A DNA stretch of 64,000 bases from contig NZ_JAHHZS010000015.1 of assembly GCF_022606295.1 (NCBI RefSeq), positions 1 through 64,000 of the forward strand, read 5' to 3'. Under the pieces are notes generated by a model. It was not told the DNA's origin, did no database searches, and saw only the letters and a program-made list of their open reading frames with translations. Positions 28,328-36,993 of this stretch are shown piece after piece. The translations under genes were made by a program, and so were the position numbers. Positions within the stretch are counted from its first letter, which is position 1. The number at the start of each line of letters is the position of its first letter. This DNA comes from Arthrobacter bambusae (GTDB lineage: Bacteria; Actinomycetota; Actinomycetes; Actinomycetales; Micrococcaceae).

Positions 28328-31054
28328 GTGCCCAGCAAGGCAAAAACCGGCAAGAAACTCGTGATCGTGGAGTCTCCGGCCAAGAGCAAGACCATCGCCA
28401 AGTACCTGGGCGAGGGCTTCATTGTCGAGGCCTCGATCGGCCACATCCGCGACCTCCCGCAGCCCTCGGACCTCCCTGCAGAACTGAAGAAGACCTCGGT
28501 GGGCAAGTTCGCCGTCGACATCGAGAACGACTTCAAACCGTATTACGTGGTGTCCCCGGACAAGAAGAAAAAGGTTGCCGAACTCAAGGCCCAGCTGAAA
28601 GACGCTGACGCGCTCTATCTCGCAACCGATGGGGACCGCGAGGGCGAGGCCATCGCGTGGCACCTCCTGGAGGTCCTGAAGCCCAAGGTTCCCGTCTACC
28701 GCATGACGTTCGGTGAAATCACCAAGGAAGCCATCCACCGCGCCATGGACAACCTGCGCGACGTCGACAGCGCCCTCGTCGACGCCCAGGAAACGCGCCG
28801 CATCCTGGACCGTCTGTACGGTTACGAGATCTCCCCGGTGCTGTGGCGCAAGGTTGCCCGCGGACTGTCGGCCGGCCGCGTCCAGTCGGTCGTGACCCGC
28901 ATGGTGGTTGACCGCGAACGCGAACGCATGGCGTTCAAATCCGCATCGTACTGGGACCTGACCGGCCAGTTCGGTACCGGCTCCGCGACTTTCAAGGCCA
29001 AGCTCGCCGCCGTGGACGGCGCGAAGGTAGCCAGCGGCCGTGACTTCAACGACGACGGCGTCCTCACCTCCGCGAACGCAGTGCACCTCAACGAGGAACT
29101 CGCGACGTCGTTGGCCGCCGGGCTCGAGAACGCGGACTTCCGCGTCCGCTCGGTCGACACCAAGCCGTACACGCGCCGTCCCGCCGCGCCGTTCACGACG
29201 TCGACCCTTCAGCAGGAAGCCGGCCGCAAGCTGCGCTTCACCTCCAAGAGCACCATGCAGATCGCCCAGCGCCTGTATGAAAACGGCTACATCACCTATA
29301 TGCGTACCGACTCGTCCGCCTTGAGCGACGAAGCCCTCACGGCCGCACGCCGCCAGGCCTCCGAACTGTACGGTCCCGAGTACGTGCCGCAGTCTCCGCG
29401 CGTCTACGCCAATAGGGCCGCAAACGCGCAGGAAGCCCACGAGGCGATCCGCCCCGCGGGTGACTCCTTCCGCACCCCGGCCCAGGTGGCCAACCACCTG
29501 ACCGGAGACGCTTTCCGCCTCTACGAACTCATCTGGAAGCGCACCATCGCGTCCCAGATGGGCGACGCCAAGGGCTCCACCGCCACCATCCGCCTCGGCG
29601 CAGTGGCAAACGACGGACGCGATGCCGAATTCTCGGCCTCCGGCACTGTCATCACCTTCCCGGGCTTTCTGGCGGCCTACGAAGAAGGCAAGGACGAGAG
29701 CCGCGGCGACGACGACTCCGACGAAGCCCGGCGCCTTCCCAACGTGGCCAAAGATGATTCCCTCACGGCTTCGGACATCGTTGCTGTTGGCCACGACACC
29801 TCGCCACCGCCGCGGTACACGGAAGCCTCGCTGACTGCGGAGCTGGAAAAGCGCGGCATTGGCCGTCCGTCCACCTACGCGTCCACGATCTCCACCATCC
29901 AGGACCGCGGCTACGTCCGGAAGCAGGGGTCTGCGCTGGTTCCCAGCTGGATCGCCTTCTCGGTGATCCGCCTGCTGGAGCAGCACTTCACCGACTACGT
30001 GGACTACGAATTCACGGCGGACATGGAAGGCGACCTGGACAAGATCGCCAACGGCCAGGCCGTCGGTGCAGCTTGGCTCAAGCACTTCTACTACGGTGAA
30101 GACGCCGATCCTGGCCTCCTGAGCATCGTCAACAACCTCGGTGAAATCGATGCTCGCGAGATCAACTCCGTGCCGATCGCCGAGGGCATCACGTTGCGAG
30201 TCGGCAAGTTCGGCCCGTACTTGGAAAGCTCGATCCCTACCGTCGACCCCAAGACCGGCGAAGTCGTGGAGTCTGCGCGAGCCAACGTCCCCGAGGACCT
30301 CGCGCCGGACGAGCTGACCGCGGCAAAGGCCGTAGAGCTCATGGAAACGGCTGCCCCTGAGGAACGTGTCCTGGGCGCGGACCCGCACACCGGGCACACC
30401 GTGGTAGCCAAGAACGGCCGCTACGGGGCCTATGTCACCGAGATCATCCCGGAAATGACCGAAGAGCAGCTGGCCAACCAGCCGGTGGAGTATTACAAGA
30501 ACGGCAAACCGAAGCCGCCGAAGAAGCCCGTCAAGGCCAAGCCGCGCACGGGATCTCTGTTCAAGTCAATGACGGTTGACTCGATCTCGCTCGACGAAGC
30601 CCTGCAGCTCATGAGCCTGCCTCGTGTCCTCGGCGCAGACGCCGAAGGCAACCCGATCACGGTGCAGAACGGCCGCTTCGGGCCGTACCTGAAGAAGGGC
30701 ACGGACTCCCGTTCCATCGGATCCGAGGAAGAGATCTTCACGATCACCTTGGAACAGGCACTGGAAATCTACTCCCAGCCGAAGCAGCGTGGTGCGCGTG
30801 CTGCCGTGCCGCCGCTGGCCGAGTTCGGTCCGGACCCGGTTTCGGAGAAGAACATCGTGGTGAAGGAAGGCCGTTTCGGGCCGTACATCACCGACGGCGT
30901 CACCAACATCACCGTTCCGCGCGCCACGTCCTTGGAAGAGCTGACCCGGGAACAGGCAATCGAGCTCCTTGCCGAGAAGCGCGCCAAAGGCCCGGTCAAG
31001 CGGACCACCACGGCCCGGAAGGCGCCTGCGAAGAGGGCCACGGCGAAGAAGTAG
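28328..31054 (+). CDS. topA: DNA topoisomerase I
   Basis: A 908-residue type IA topoisomerase that relaxes negative supercoils. It has the TOPRIM domain at the N-terminus (KLVIVESPAKSKTIAKYLGE; DGDREGEAIAWHLLE) and catalytic tyrosine Y324 in ITYMRTDS. The C-terminus has actinobacterial repeats without zinc fingers (KNGRYGAYVTE, QNGRFGPYLKKG, KEGRFGPYITDG) and ends in a Lys/Arg tail, as in mycobacteria. GTG 28328 gives the family N-terminus with AGGAGA just upstream (short, 4-nt spacing); ATG 28286 is an alternative. Confidence 0.96.
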   Translation: MPSKAKTGKKLVIVESPAKSKTIAKYLGEGFIVEASIGHIRDLPQPSDLPAELKKTSVGKFAVDIENDFKPYYVVSPDKKKKVAELKAQLKDADALYLATDGDREGEAIAWHLLEVLKPKVPVYRMTFGEITKEAIHRAMDNLRDVDSALVDAQETRRILDRLYGYEISPVLWRKVARGLSAGRVQSVVTRMVVDRERERMAFKSASYWDLTGQFGTGSATFKAKLAAVDGAKVASGRDFNDDGVLTSANAVHLNEELATSLAAGLENADFRVRSVDTKPYTRRPAAPFTTSTLQQEAGRKLRFTSKSTMQIAQRLYENGYITYMRTDSSALSDEALTAARRQASELYGPEYVPQSPRVYANRAANAQEAHEAIRPAGDSFRTPAQVANHLTGDAFRLYELIWKRTIASQMGDAKGSTATIRLGAVANDGRDAEFSASGTVITFPGFLAAYEEGKDESRGDDDSDEARRLPNVAKDDSLTASDIVAVGHDTSPPPRYTEASLTAELEKRGIGRPSTYASTISTIQDRGYVRKQGSALVPSWIAFSVIRLLEQHFTDYVDYEFTADMEGDLDKIANGQAVGAAWLKHFYYGEDADPGLLSIVNNLGEIDAREINSVPIAEGITLRVGKFGPYLESSIPTVDPKTGEVVESARANVPEDLAPDELTAAKAVELMETAAPEERVLGADPHTGHTVVAKNGRYGAYVTEIIPEMTEEQLANQPVEYYKNGKPKPPKKPVKAKPRTGSLFKSMTVDSISLDEALQLMSLPRVLGADAEGNPITVQNGRFGPYLKKGTDSRSIGSEEEIFTITLEQALEIYSQPKQRGARAAVPPLAEFGPDPVSEKNIVVKEGRFGPYITDGVTNITVPRATSLEELTREQAIELLAEKRAKGPVKRTTTARKAPAKRATAKK

Positions 31055-31064
31055 TTCTGCTTGC

Positions 31065-31132
31065 CGAGATCGTGGGTGCGGGCCGAGGACTACGTTCCGG
31101 AACGCAGCGTACGGCCCGCACCCACGATCTCG
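31065..31132. repeat. Nested palindrome downstream of topA
   Basis: Perfect 21-bp arms (31065-31085 and 31112-31132) flank a 26-nt centre that itself contains the 12-bp palindrome CGTTCCGGAACG (31093-31104). There is no T-run. It could terminate topA by structure alone, or be a dispersed REP-like element. Confidence 0.7.
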
Positions 31133-31199
31133 CCACCGGACGGCGGCCCGGGCGGACCGGGAATTGCTTCCGGCAGGGGAACCGTGATCGAGTGGAACC

Positions 31200-31682
31200 A
31201 TGACAGATCAGCCGGCAGCCCCGGAATCCTTGCCCTTGAACGACCTTGAGTCCAAGCTCGCAAAGTCCGGGCAGCCCGACGCAAACCCTGTGGACGTCAT
31301 CCTGGCCTTCCTGAACAACGAGGTCTACATCCTGAGCACCGACTCCTTGGACAAGCCTGACGCCGCGGTGGAGCCGCTTGTCCTCGCCAACTCCGAGGGC
31401 CAGCCGGTCCTCGCCGTGTTCAGCCACCCGAGCCGGGTGGAATCGCACTTCCTTGAGGCCGCACCCAACGTCCTGGGCACCCACGGCTCGGCGATCCTGG
31501 ACAGCATCGGCGACGAGCTGGGCCTGGTGATCAACCCCGGCAGCGAGCACGGCTTCGAGATGGGTCCGGAAGGCATCGCCAACGTCCGCCGCGACTTCAC
31601 CCGCGCGGACGAAGCCGAGGAAGCCACGGGCGAAGCCACCGCCCCTGCCGCAGATGCACCCGTCGACGGACCCCGGGACTAA
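31200..31682 (+). CDS. SseB-like domain protein
   Basis: 160 residues. An SseB N-terminal-type fold (VDVILAFLNNEVYILST; PLVLANSEGQPVLAVFSHPSR; GLVINPGSEHGFEM) is followed by an acidic Ala-rich tail. It is cytoplasmic and of unknown function; the family is named from enhanced serine sensitivity in E. coli. The start at 31200 has only a weak Shine-Dalgarno (GAGTGG). Confidence 0.85.
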   Translation: MTDQPAAPESLPLNDLESKLAKSGQPDANPVDVILAFLNNEVYILSTDSLDKPDAAVEPLVLANSEGQPVLAVFSHPSRVESHFLEAAPNVLGTHGSAILDSIGDELGLVINPGSEHGFEMGPEGIANVRRDFTRADEAEEATGEATAPAADAPVDGPRD

Positions 31683-31741
31683 TTGCCTAGCCGACGGCAC
31701 GAATCGGCAGTCGTACTTGCTTCACACGCTTCGAATCGGGG

Positions 31742-31747
31742 AATAAT
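31742..31747 (+). promoter_or_regulatory. -10 box of the Ppx/GppA gene
   Basis: AATAAT, 6 nt before ATG 31754; fits a leaderless start. Confidence 0.5.
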
Positions 31748-31753
31748 GGCAGA

Positions 31754-32818
31754 ATGCGTCTTGGCGTCCTAGACATCGGTTCCAACACCGTCCATTTGCT
31801 TTTGGTGGATGCGCATCCGGGAGCACGTCCGGTCGCATTTGCCTCCCACAAGCGACCGCTTTCGCTGGTTCAGTTCCTGGACGCCGACGGCAACATCAAC
31901 GACGCCGGACAACACGAGTTGATCGAGTTCGTCCTCGAAGCCTGGGAGTTCGCAGCCCGCCACAAGGCCGAGGACCTCCTGGCTTTTTGTACCTCGGCCA
32001 TCCGCGAAGCCACCAACGGCGTCGAGGTCCTCGCCCGGGTGAAGCACGAAACCACCGTGACCCTGCAGGAACTGACCGGCAGTGAAGAAGCCTCCATGAC
32101 GTTCTTCGCGGTTCGACGCTGGTACGGTTGGGGCGCCGGACCGATCCTGGACCTCGACATCGGCGGTGGGTCCTTCGAAATGGCGTTCGGCCAGGACGAA
32201 CTGCCCGAACTCGCGGTGTCAGTGCCGCTTGGCGCCAGCCGCTTGACGAGGGATTGGCTCCACAATGACCCGCCCACGGCCAAAAGCGTCAAAGAGCTGC
32301 GCAAGTACATCCGGCACACGCTCAAGCCGGTCGTGCGCGAGTTCAAGCAATTGGGCCGGGCCAACCTGGTGGCCGGAACCTCCAAGACCTTCCGTTCGCT
32401 TGCACGCATCGCAGGTGCGGCCCCGAGTGGCGCCGGGCCCTACGTCAAGCGCGAACTCCACGCCACGGACTTGGGGCTGTGGGCGCAGCGGATCTCGGCC
32501 ATGACCGTCGAGGACCGGCTGTACCTCCCGGGCGTCTCGGATGCACGGGCAGCGCAGATCCTTGCGGGTGCCCTCGTCGCCGAGGCCGCATTGGAATTGT
32601 TCGAGTTTCCCAGCATGGAGATCTGCCCCTGGGCCTTGCGCGAGGGATTGATCCTCCGCCGGCTCGACCAGCTGATCTTCGATGGCCCGCTGGCCCCCGC
32701 CCCGCATGTCGGGCTCGGAGGCGCGGTACCCGTGCCACGCCTGGGCGCCAACACCGGAAAGGCCGCGCCCGCGGCAGTATCCATACCAATCCCCATCGCC
32801 GGGAGGCAGGCCAACTAA
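31754..32818 (+). CDS. Ppx/GppA exopolyphosphatase family protein
   Basis: A 354-residue ASKHA-fold phosphatase. The phosphate loops are VLDIGSNTVHLLLVD at the N-terminus and LDLDIGGGSFEMAFG at about 135-150, with catalytic-region residues STSAIREA-like (FCTSAIREATNG). It hydrolyses polyphosphate or pppGpp. In M. tuberculosis the neighbouring-locus homologue is Rv0496. It lies 1 nt upstream of the TIM-barrel gene and is probably cotranscribed. The C-terminus carries about 40 low-complexity Pro/Ala residues. Confidence 0.9.
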   Translation: MRLGVLDIGSNTVHLLLVDAHPGARPVAFASHKRPLSLVQFLDADGNINDAGQHELIEFVLEAWEFAARHKAEDLLAFCTSAIREATNGVEVLARVKHETTVTLQELTGSEEASMTFFAVRRWYGWGAGPILDLDIGGGSFEMAFGQDELPELAVSVPLGASRLTRDWLHNDPPTAKSVKELRKYIRHTLKPVVREFKQLGRANLVAGTSKTFRSLARIAGAAPSGAGPYVKRELHATDLGLWAQRISAMTVEDRLYLPGVSDARAAQILAGALVAEAALELFEFPSMEICPWALREGLILRRLDQLIFDGPLAPAPHVGLGGAVPVPRLGANTGKAAPAAVSIPIPIAGRQAN

Positions 32819-32819
32819 C

Positions 32820-33656
32820 ATGAGCACCGACGTCGAGCACTCCGAAGAAGACACGCCGAGGATCCCGGTGGCGCTATCCAGCGCTTCGGTCTATCCGCTC
32901 AGCGTCCATGACGCTTTTGCCGTGGCCCAGGACCTGGGGTACGACGGCGTCGAGGTGATGGTGACCAACAACGCCACCAGCCAGAACCCGGATGCCCTCA
33001 TCCAGCTAAGCCATCGCTACGACCAGCAAATCGTCTCCATCCACGCGCCCACCCTGCTGCTGACCCAGCAGGTTTGGGGTCCGGCGTGGAACAAGATCGA
33101 GATGTCCTGCCAGATGGCGCGCGAAGTCGGCTGCAACACCGTGGTGGTCCACCCGCCGTTCCGGTGGCAGTCGAACTATGCGGAGAACTTCGCTGCCGGC
33201 GTGCGCGAAATCGCGGCGATGTACCAAGTGCACATCGCCGTAGAGAACATGTACCCGTGGCGTGTGCGCGGCCGGGAGGCGCTCGCTTACCTTCCGCACT
33301 GGGATCCGATGGGCCAGGATTACGACGACGTCACCTGGGACTTCTCGCACGCCGCCACCGCGGGTGCCAACAGCCTGGAGGCGATCCAGGCGCTCGGGAG
33401 CAAGCTGCGGCACGTCCACCTCACAGATGGTTCGGGCTCGGGCAAGGACGAGCACCTGATCCCCGGTTACGGCACCCAACAGTGCGCCGAGGCGCTGCAG
33501 TATCTCGCTTCCAGTGGATTCGAGGGCACCGTGGTTGCCGAGATTTCGACACGCAAGGCCAAGGCTGCCGGTGAACGCGAGGAGTGGCTCGCCGAGACGC
33601 TGCGCTTCGCTCGCCAGCACTTGGGGGCGCCGCTCGTGGGAGCCTTCGAGATCTAG
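32820..33656 (+). CDS. Sugar phosphate isomerase/epimerase (TIM barrel, Rv0498-like)
   Basis: A 278-residue xylose-isomerase-like TIM barrel with metal-site residues spread over VVVHPPF, IAVENMYP, WDFSHA, HVHLTDGSGSGKDEH and VVAEIST. The substrate is unknown; the family isomerises sugars or sugar acids. It follows the Ppx gene as in mycobacteria and is itself followed by a terminator and proC. ATG 32820 lies 1 nt past the Ppx stop. Confidence 0.88.
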   Translation: MSTDVEHSEEDTPRIPVALSSASVYPLSVHDAFAVAQDLGYDGVEVMVTNNATSQNPDALIQLSHRYDQQIVSIHAPTLLLTQQVWGPAWNKIEMSCQMAREVGCNTVVVHPPFRWQSNYAENFAAGVREIAAMYQVHIAVENMYPWRVRGREALAYLPHWDPMGQDYDDVTWDFSHAATAGANSLEAIQALGSKLRHVHLTDGSGSGKDEHLIPGYGTQQCAEALQYLASSGFEGTVVAEISTRKAKAAGEREEWLAETLRFARQHLGAPLVGAFEI

Positions 33657-33671
33657 GTTCCTTAAACGAGA

Positions 33672-33728
33672 AAGCACCGGCGGTCGATACGGGAAAATGG
33701 GGGGAAACCCGTTCGACCACCGGTGCTT
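33672..33728 (+). terminator. Terminator-like hairpin after the TIM-barrel gene
   Basis: A 16-bp stem (33672-33687 with 33713-33728, one mismatch) enclosing a smaller stem ACGGG/CCCGT. It ends in CTTGT rather than a T-run. It lies 16 bp past the stop codon and isolates proC. The remaining 180 bp to proC show no other feature. Confidence 0.7.
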
Positions 33729-33909
33729 GTGGCGGACATCCCCATGCCCGCCTCATCACTCGCACCCTCAATGAGGTAATTACTAAGCTACGGATCGATG
33801 TTGGGTGCAGCCTGCGATAACCTTGGGAACCAGCTGGGAATCCTGGCTTGTTCGAACAGCTTCCGAAATCCGTTCGGCAGCGGGGTGGCCGAACTGGCAT
33901 CATGGAGCC

Positions 33910-34740
33910 ATGAGCAACCGAATCGCATTCCTTGGCTGTGGGTCCATGAACGAGGCCATCCTGGGTGGCCTGCTGGCTGCCGGAACGGACCCGTCGGACG
34001 TCGTCGCCACTGTGCGTCGCGCAGAACGTGCGGCGGAACTAGCTGAGCGCCACCATGTCATGACGATTGCCGGAGCCGAGGAACCAGACAACAACAAGCT
34101 GGCCACGAAGGGCGCTTCGGTTGTCATCCTGGGCGTCAAGCCTGCGGGCATTGCCGATCTTGCCCGGGAAATCTCATCAGCGCTGGCCAAGAACACCATT
34201 GTGATCAGCGTTGCCGCAGCCGTGTCCATCGCCCAGCTGGAAGCTGCCCTGCCGGCGGGCCAGCCGGTCATCCGCACGATGCCCAACACGCCCGCCAAGC
34301 TCGGCCGCGGGGTAGTCTCTGTTTCGCCCGGAACCAACTGCACCCCCGCGCAGCTCCAGCAGGCCAAGGACATCCTCGCCGCCGCAGGCACCGTGGTGGA
34401 AATCCCCGAGGAACAGGTGGATGCCCTCTCCGCCATCAGCGGCTCCGGCCCCGCGTACGCGTTCTACCTCGCAGAAGCAATGGCTGCCGCCGGCGTCGAG
34501 CTTGGCCTGGATCCCGAGCTCTCCCTCAAGATTTCCCGCGAGACCGTGGCGGGCGCCGGTTTCATGCTCGCTGAGCCCGGAGCCGACCCCACCGCGCTGC
34601 GCATTGCCGTGACCAGCCCCAACGGCACCACCGAACGCGCCATCGCTGCGTTCAACGACGGCGGGATACCTGCGATCATCGCCGACGGAGCCCGCGCCGC
34701 GGCCGCCCGGGCAGCGGAAATCACACAGCAGCTCGCTTAG
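33910..34740 (+). CDS. proC: Pyrroline-5-carboxylate reductase
   Basis: 276 residues, catalysing the last step of proline synthesis with NAD(P)H. The Rossmann start is IAFLGCGSMNEAILGGLLAA, followed by LGVKPAGIADL and VIRTMPNTPA. The C-terminal dimerisation signature is ALSAISGSGPAYAFYLAEAM with PGADPTALRIAVTSPNGTT. The start was chosen at the Rossmann strand. A CATCAT box lies 6 nt upstream, a weak candidate for leaderless transcription. Confidence 0.95.
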   Translation: MSNRIAFLGCGSMNEAILGGLLAAGTDPSDVVATVRRAERAAELAERHHVMTIAGAEEPDNNKLATKGASVVILGVKPAGIADLAREISSALAKNTIVISVAAAVSIAQLEAALPAGQPVIRTMPNTPAKLGRGVVSVSPGTNCTPAQLQQAKDILAAAGTVVEIPEEQVDALSAISGSGPAYAFYLAEAMAAAGVELGLDPELSLKISRETVAGAGFMLAEPGADPTALRIAVTSPNGTTERAIAAFNDGGIPAIIADGARAAAARAAEITQQLA

Positions 34741-34770
34741 TCCTACTTACGGTGCTCACGAGGACGGTGG

Positions 34771-35457
34771 CTACGGCCGCGCCGCGAACCGTTCCAGCAG
34801 GTCCACGTGGCCGGACACAATCAGCATGTCGCGGCCGGAAACCTTCGTGTCCGGTCGGGCGTAGGTGAAGTCCTCGCCCGGGGATTTCACGCCAACAATG
34901 GTCACGCCGTATTTCGAACGGACCTTGGACTCATCCAGCGTGAAGCCCACCGTTTCCTTGGGCGGGTACATTTTCACGATGGCGAAATCGTCGTCGAACT
35001 CGATGAAGTCCAGCATGCGCCCGGAGACCAGGTGTGCCGCACGGACTCCGGCGTCGGCCTCGGGGTAGATGACATGGTTGGCGCCGATGCGGGTGAGGAT
35101 CTTGCCGTGGGAGGCGGTGATCGCTTTCACCCAGAGGTGTTCGATTCCCAGGTCCACGAGGTTCACCGTGATGAGCACCGAGGATTCGATCGACGTTCCC
35201 ACGCCCACCACGGCAGAGCTGAATTCCTGCGCGCCAAGCTGGCGGAGGGCATCGATGTTGGTGGCGTCCGCTTCGACCACATGCGTCAGCACCGAGGCCC
35301 AGTTCTGGACGAGCGTGCGGTCCCGCTCGATGGCCAGGACTTCGCGTCCCTGCTTGACGAGCTGCTCGGCAGTGGCCGCACCGAATCGGCCCAAGCCGAT
35401 CACCAGCACGGGCGCGTTGTGCGCCGGCCGGTTGGGGACGCCTGATGAATTAGCCAA
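34771..35457 (-). CDS. TrkA/KtrA-type potassium uptake regulatory subunit
   Basis: A 228-residue cytoplasmic RCK protein. An RCK-N Rossmann domain (VLVIGLGRFGAATAEQLVKQ; acidic ribose-binding E in LAIERD) is followed by a C-terminal RCK-C domain (DMLIVSGHVDLLERFA). It forms an octameric gating ring on KtrB and senses nucleotides or c-di-AMP. The TTG start overlaps the ktrB end by 8 bp; no ATG fits, since later Met codons fall inside the Rossmann fold. Confidence 0.88.
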   Translation of the reverse strand: MANSSGVPNRPAHNAPVLVIGLGRFGAATAEQLVKQGREVLAIERDRTLVQNWASVLTHVVEADATNIDALRQLGAQEFSSAVVGVGTSIESSVLITVNLVDLGIEHLWVKAITASHGKILTRIGANHVIYPEADAGVRAAHLVSGRMLDFIEFDDDFAIVKMYPPKETVGFTLDESKVRSKYGVTIVGVKSPGEDFTYARPDTKVSGRDMLIVSGHVDLLERFAARP

Positions 35458-36883
35458 TGATCGGCCTCTCTTCCGGATAGTGGAATAGCTGCCTGCGCTG
35501 GCGGAGGGCCAAGGCGGAGGCAAGGGTGATGGTGCCGATGCGGCCGGCGAACATGAGCGCGGCGAGGATGTAAACCCCCGACGGCGGGAGTTCGGCGCTG
35601 AGGTTCGTGCTGAGGCCTACGGTTGCAAAGGCTGAAATGGTTTCGAAGAGTACCCGGTCCAAACTGGCGCCGCTGATGGCCAGAAGCAAGAATGCGGCCG
35701 CGCACACCAAGGTGGCGCCGGCGACGATCACCGAGATAGCTACCCGCATGGTGCCCTCGGGAATCGTACGGCCATAGACCTTGACGTCCTGATCGCCCCG
35801 GGCCTCAGCGACGATGGCGAGGAACATGACCGCGACGGTGGTCACCTTGATGCCACCCGCCGTCGATGCCGAACCGCCGCCGGCGAACATGAGCGCGTCC
35901 GACAGCAGCCTGGTGGTGGCGTCCATGTGGCTCTGGTCAACCAGGTTGAAGCCGCCGGAGCGCGTCATGACCGAGGCGAAAATGGAATGCGTGATCTTGT
36001 CGCCGACACTCATGTTGGCGATGGTGTTGGTGTTGTCCCACTCCATCAGGGCCCACAGGACTGCGCCGGCAATGAGCAGGATCAAGGAAACCTGGATGGT
36101 CAGCTTGGTGTGGAGGCTCCACTTCGTCCAATTGAGGCCGTGCCGCCGAAGCACCAGCATCACAGGGAATCCGAGGCTGCCGAGGAACACTCCCAGCATG
36201 AGCGGCACAAGAATCCACAGATCGGTCTCGTACGGCACGATTCCGTCGGAATGGGGCGTGAACCCGGCATTGTTGAAGGAAGAAATCGAGTAAAAGATTC
36301 CGTGCCAGACTGCCTGCCAGAAGTCCTCTCCGAGTGTCAGGAACCGCGGAATCATCGCGATGGCCAGGATCGCCTCGATCGTCACGGACGTCGAGATGAC
36401 GATCCGCAACAACGTACCCACTTCGCCCAGGCGTCCGGCGTTGTTCATGGCCTCCTGGGCGATGAGCTTGCCCCTCACACCCAGCCGTTTGCTGACCATG
36501 AGCGCCAGGAGGGATGCGAGTGTCAGGGTTCCCAACCCACCCACGAAGATGCCCACCAGAATCACGAGCTGGCCGAAGAACGTCCAGTGCGTCGCCGTCG
36601 ACACAACCGTCAGACCGGTCACACAGACACTGGAAACAGCGGTGAACAAGGCCTGGTGGATGGGAGTGACCGAACCGTCCGCCGATGCCGCGGGCAGGGA
36701 AAGCAGGCCGGTGAACAGCAGAATCGCGAAGACATATGCCGTCAGCGCCAACCGGGCCGGTGAGGAGTTGGCGATGTTGTCGATGAAGTCGCGGATGCCC
36801 GTGAAAATCCACAGGCTTCCCCGCTCCGGCTGGACGGTTTGCCAGCTGGCCGGGTCTCGGGACCTCGACTGGCTCTGGGTCAT
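35450..36883 (-). CDS. ktrB: TrkH/KtrB-family potassium translocating subunit
   Basis: A 477-residue membrane channel-like transporter with four M1-P-M2 repeats. The four selectivity-filter segments are visible: SSVCVTGLTVV, SSFNNAGFTPH, TRSGGFNLVD and SAFATVGLSTN. All carry the expected glycine. It pairs with the overlapping TrkA gene to make a complete sodium- or proton-coupled potassium importer. It is divergent from acuC; 110 bp separate the starts. Confidence 0.93.
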   Translation of the reverse strand: MTQSQSRSRDPASWQTVQPERGSLWIFTGIRDFIDNIANSSPARLALTAYVFAILLFTGLLSLPAASADGSVTPIHQALFTAVSSVCVTGLTVVSTATHWTFFGQLVILVGIFVGGLGTLTLASLLALMVSKRLGVRGKLIAQEAMNNAGRLGEVGTLLRIVISTSVTIEAILAIAMIPRFLTLGEDFWQAVWHGIFYSISSFNNAGFTPHSDGIVPYETDLWILVPLMLGVFLGSLGFPVMLVLRRHGLNWTKWSLHTKLTIQVSLILLIAGAVLWALMEWDNTNTIANMSVGDKITHSIFASVMTRSGGFNLVDQSHMDATTRLLSDALMFAGGGSASTAGGIKVTTVAVMFLAIVAEARGDQDVKVYGRTIPEGTMRVAISVIVAGATLVCAAAFLLLAISGASLDRVLFETISAFATVGLSTNLSAELPPSGVYILAALMFAGRIGTITLASALALRQRRQLFHYPEERPIIG

Positions 36884-36980
36884 GGCGGTGCTGTTCGCTT
36901 CTGGTCGATTGATTCTGCTTTCCTGAGTAGTAAACCACTAATCGCTCGCCGTCACGGGCAGTGCGCTCCCGCCGCTCGGG

Positions 36981-36986
36981 TAGCCT
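36981..36986 (+). promoter_or_regulatory. -10 box of acuC
   Basis: TAGCCT, 7 nt before ATG 36994; fits a leaderless start. Confidence 0.5.
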
Positions 36987-36993
36987 GTCATTG

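Noticed and set aside
28307..30397. 696-residue minus-strand frame opposite topA
   Set aside because: Antisense shadow; topA motifs are complete.
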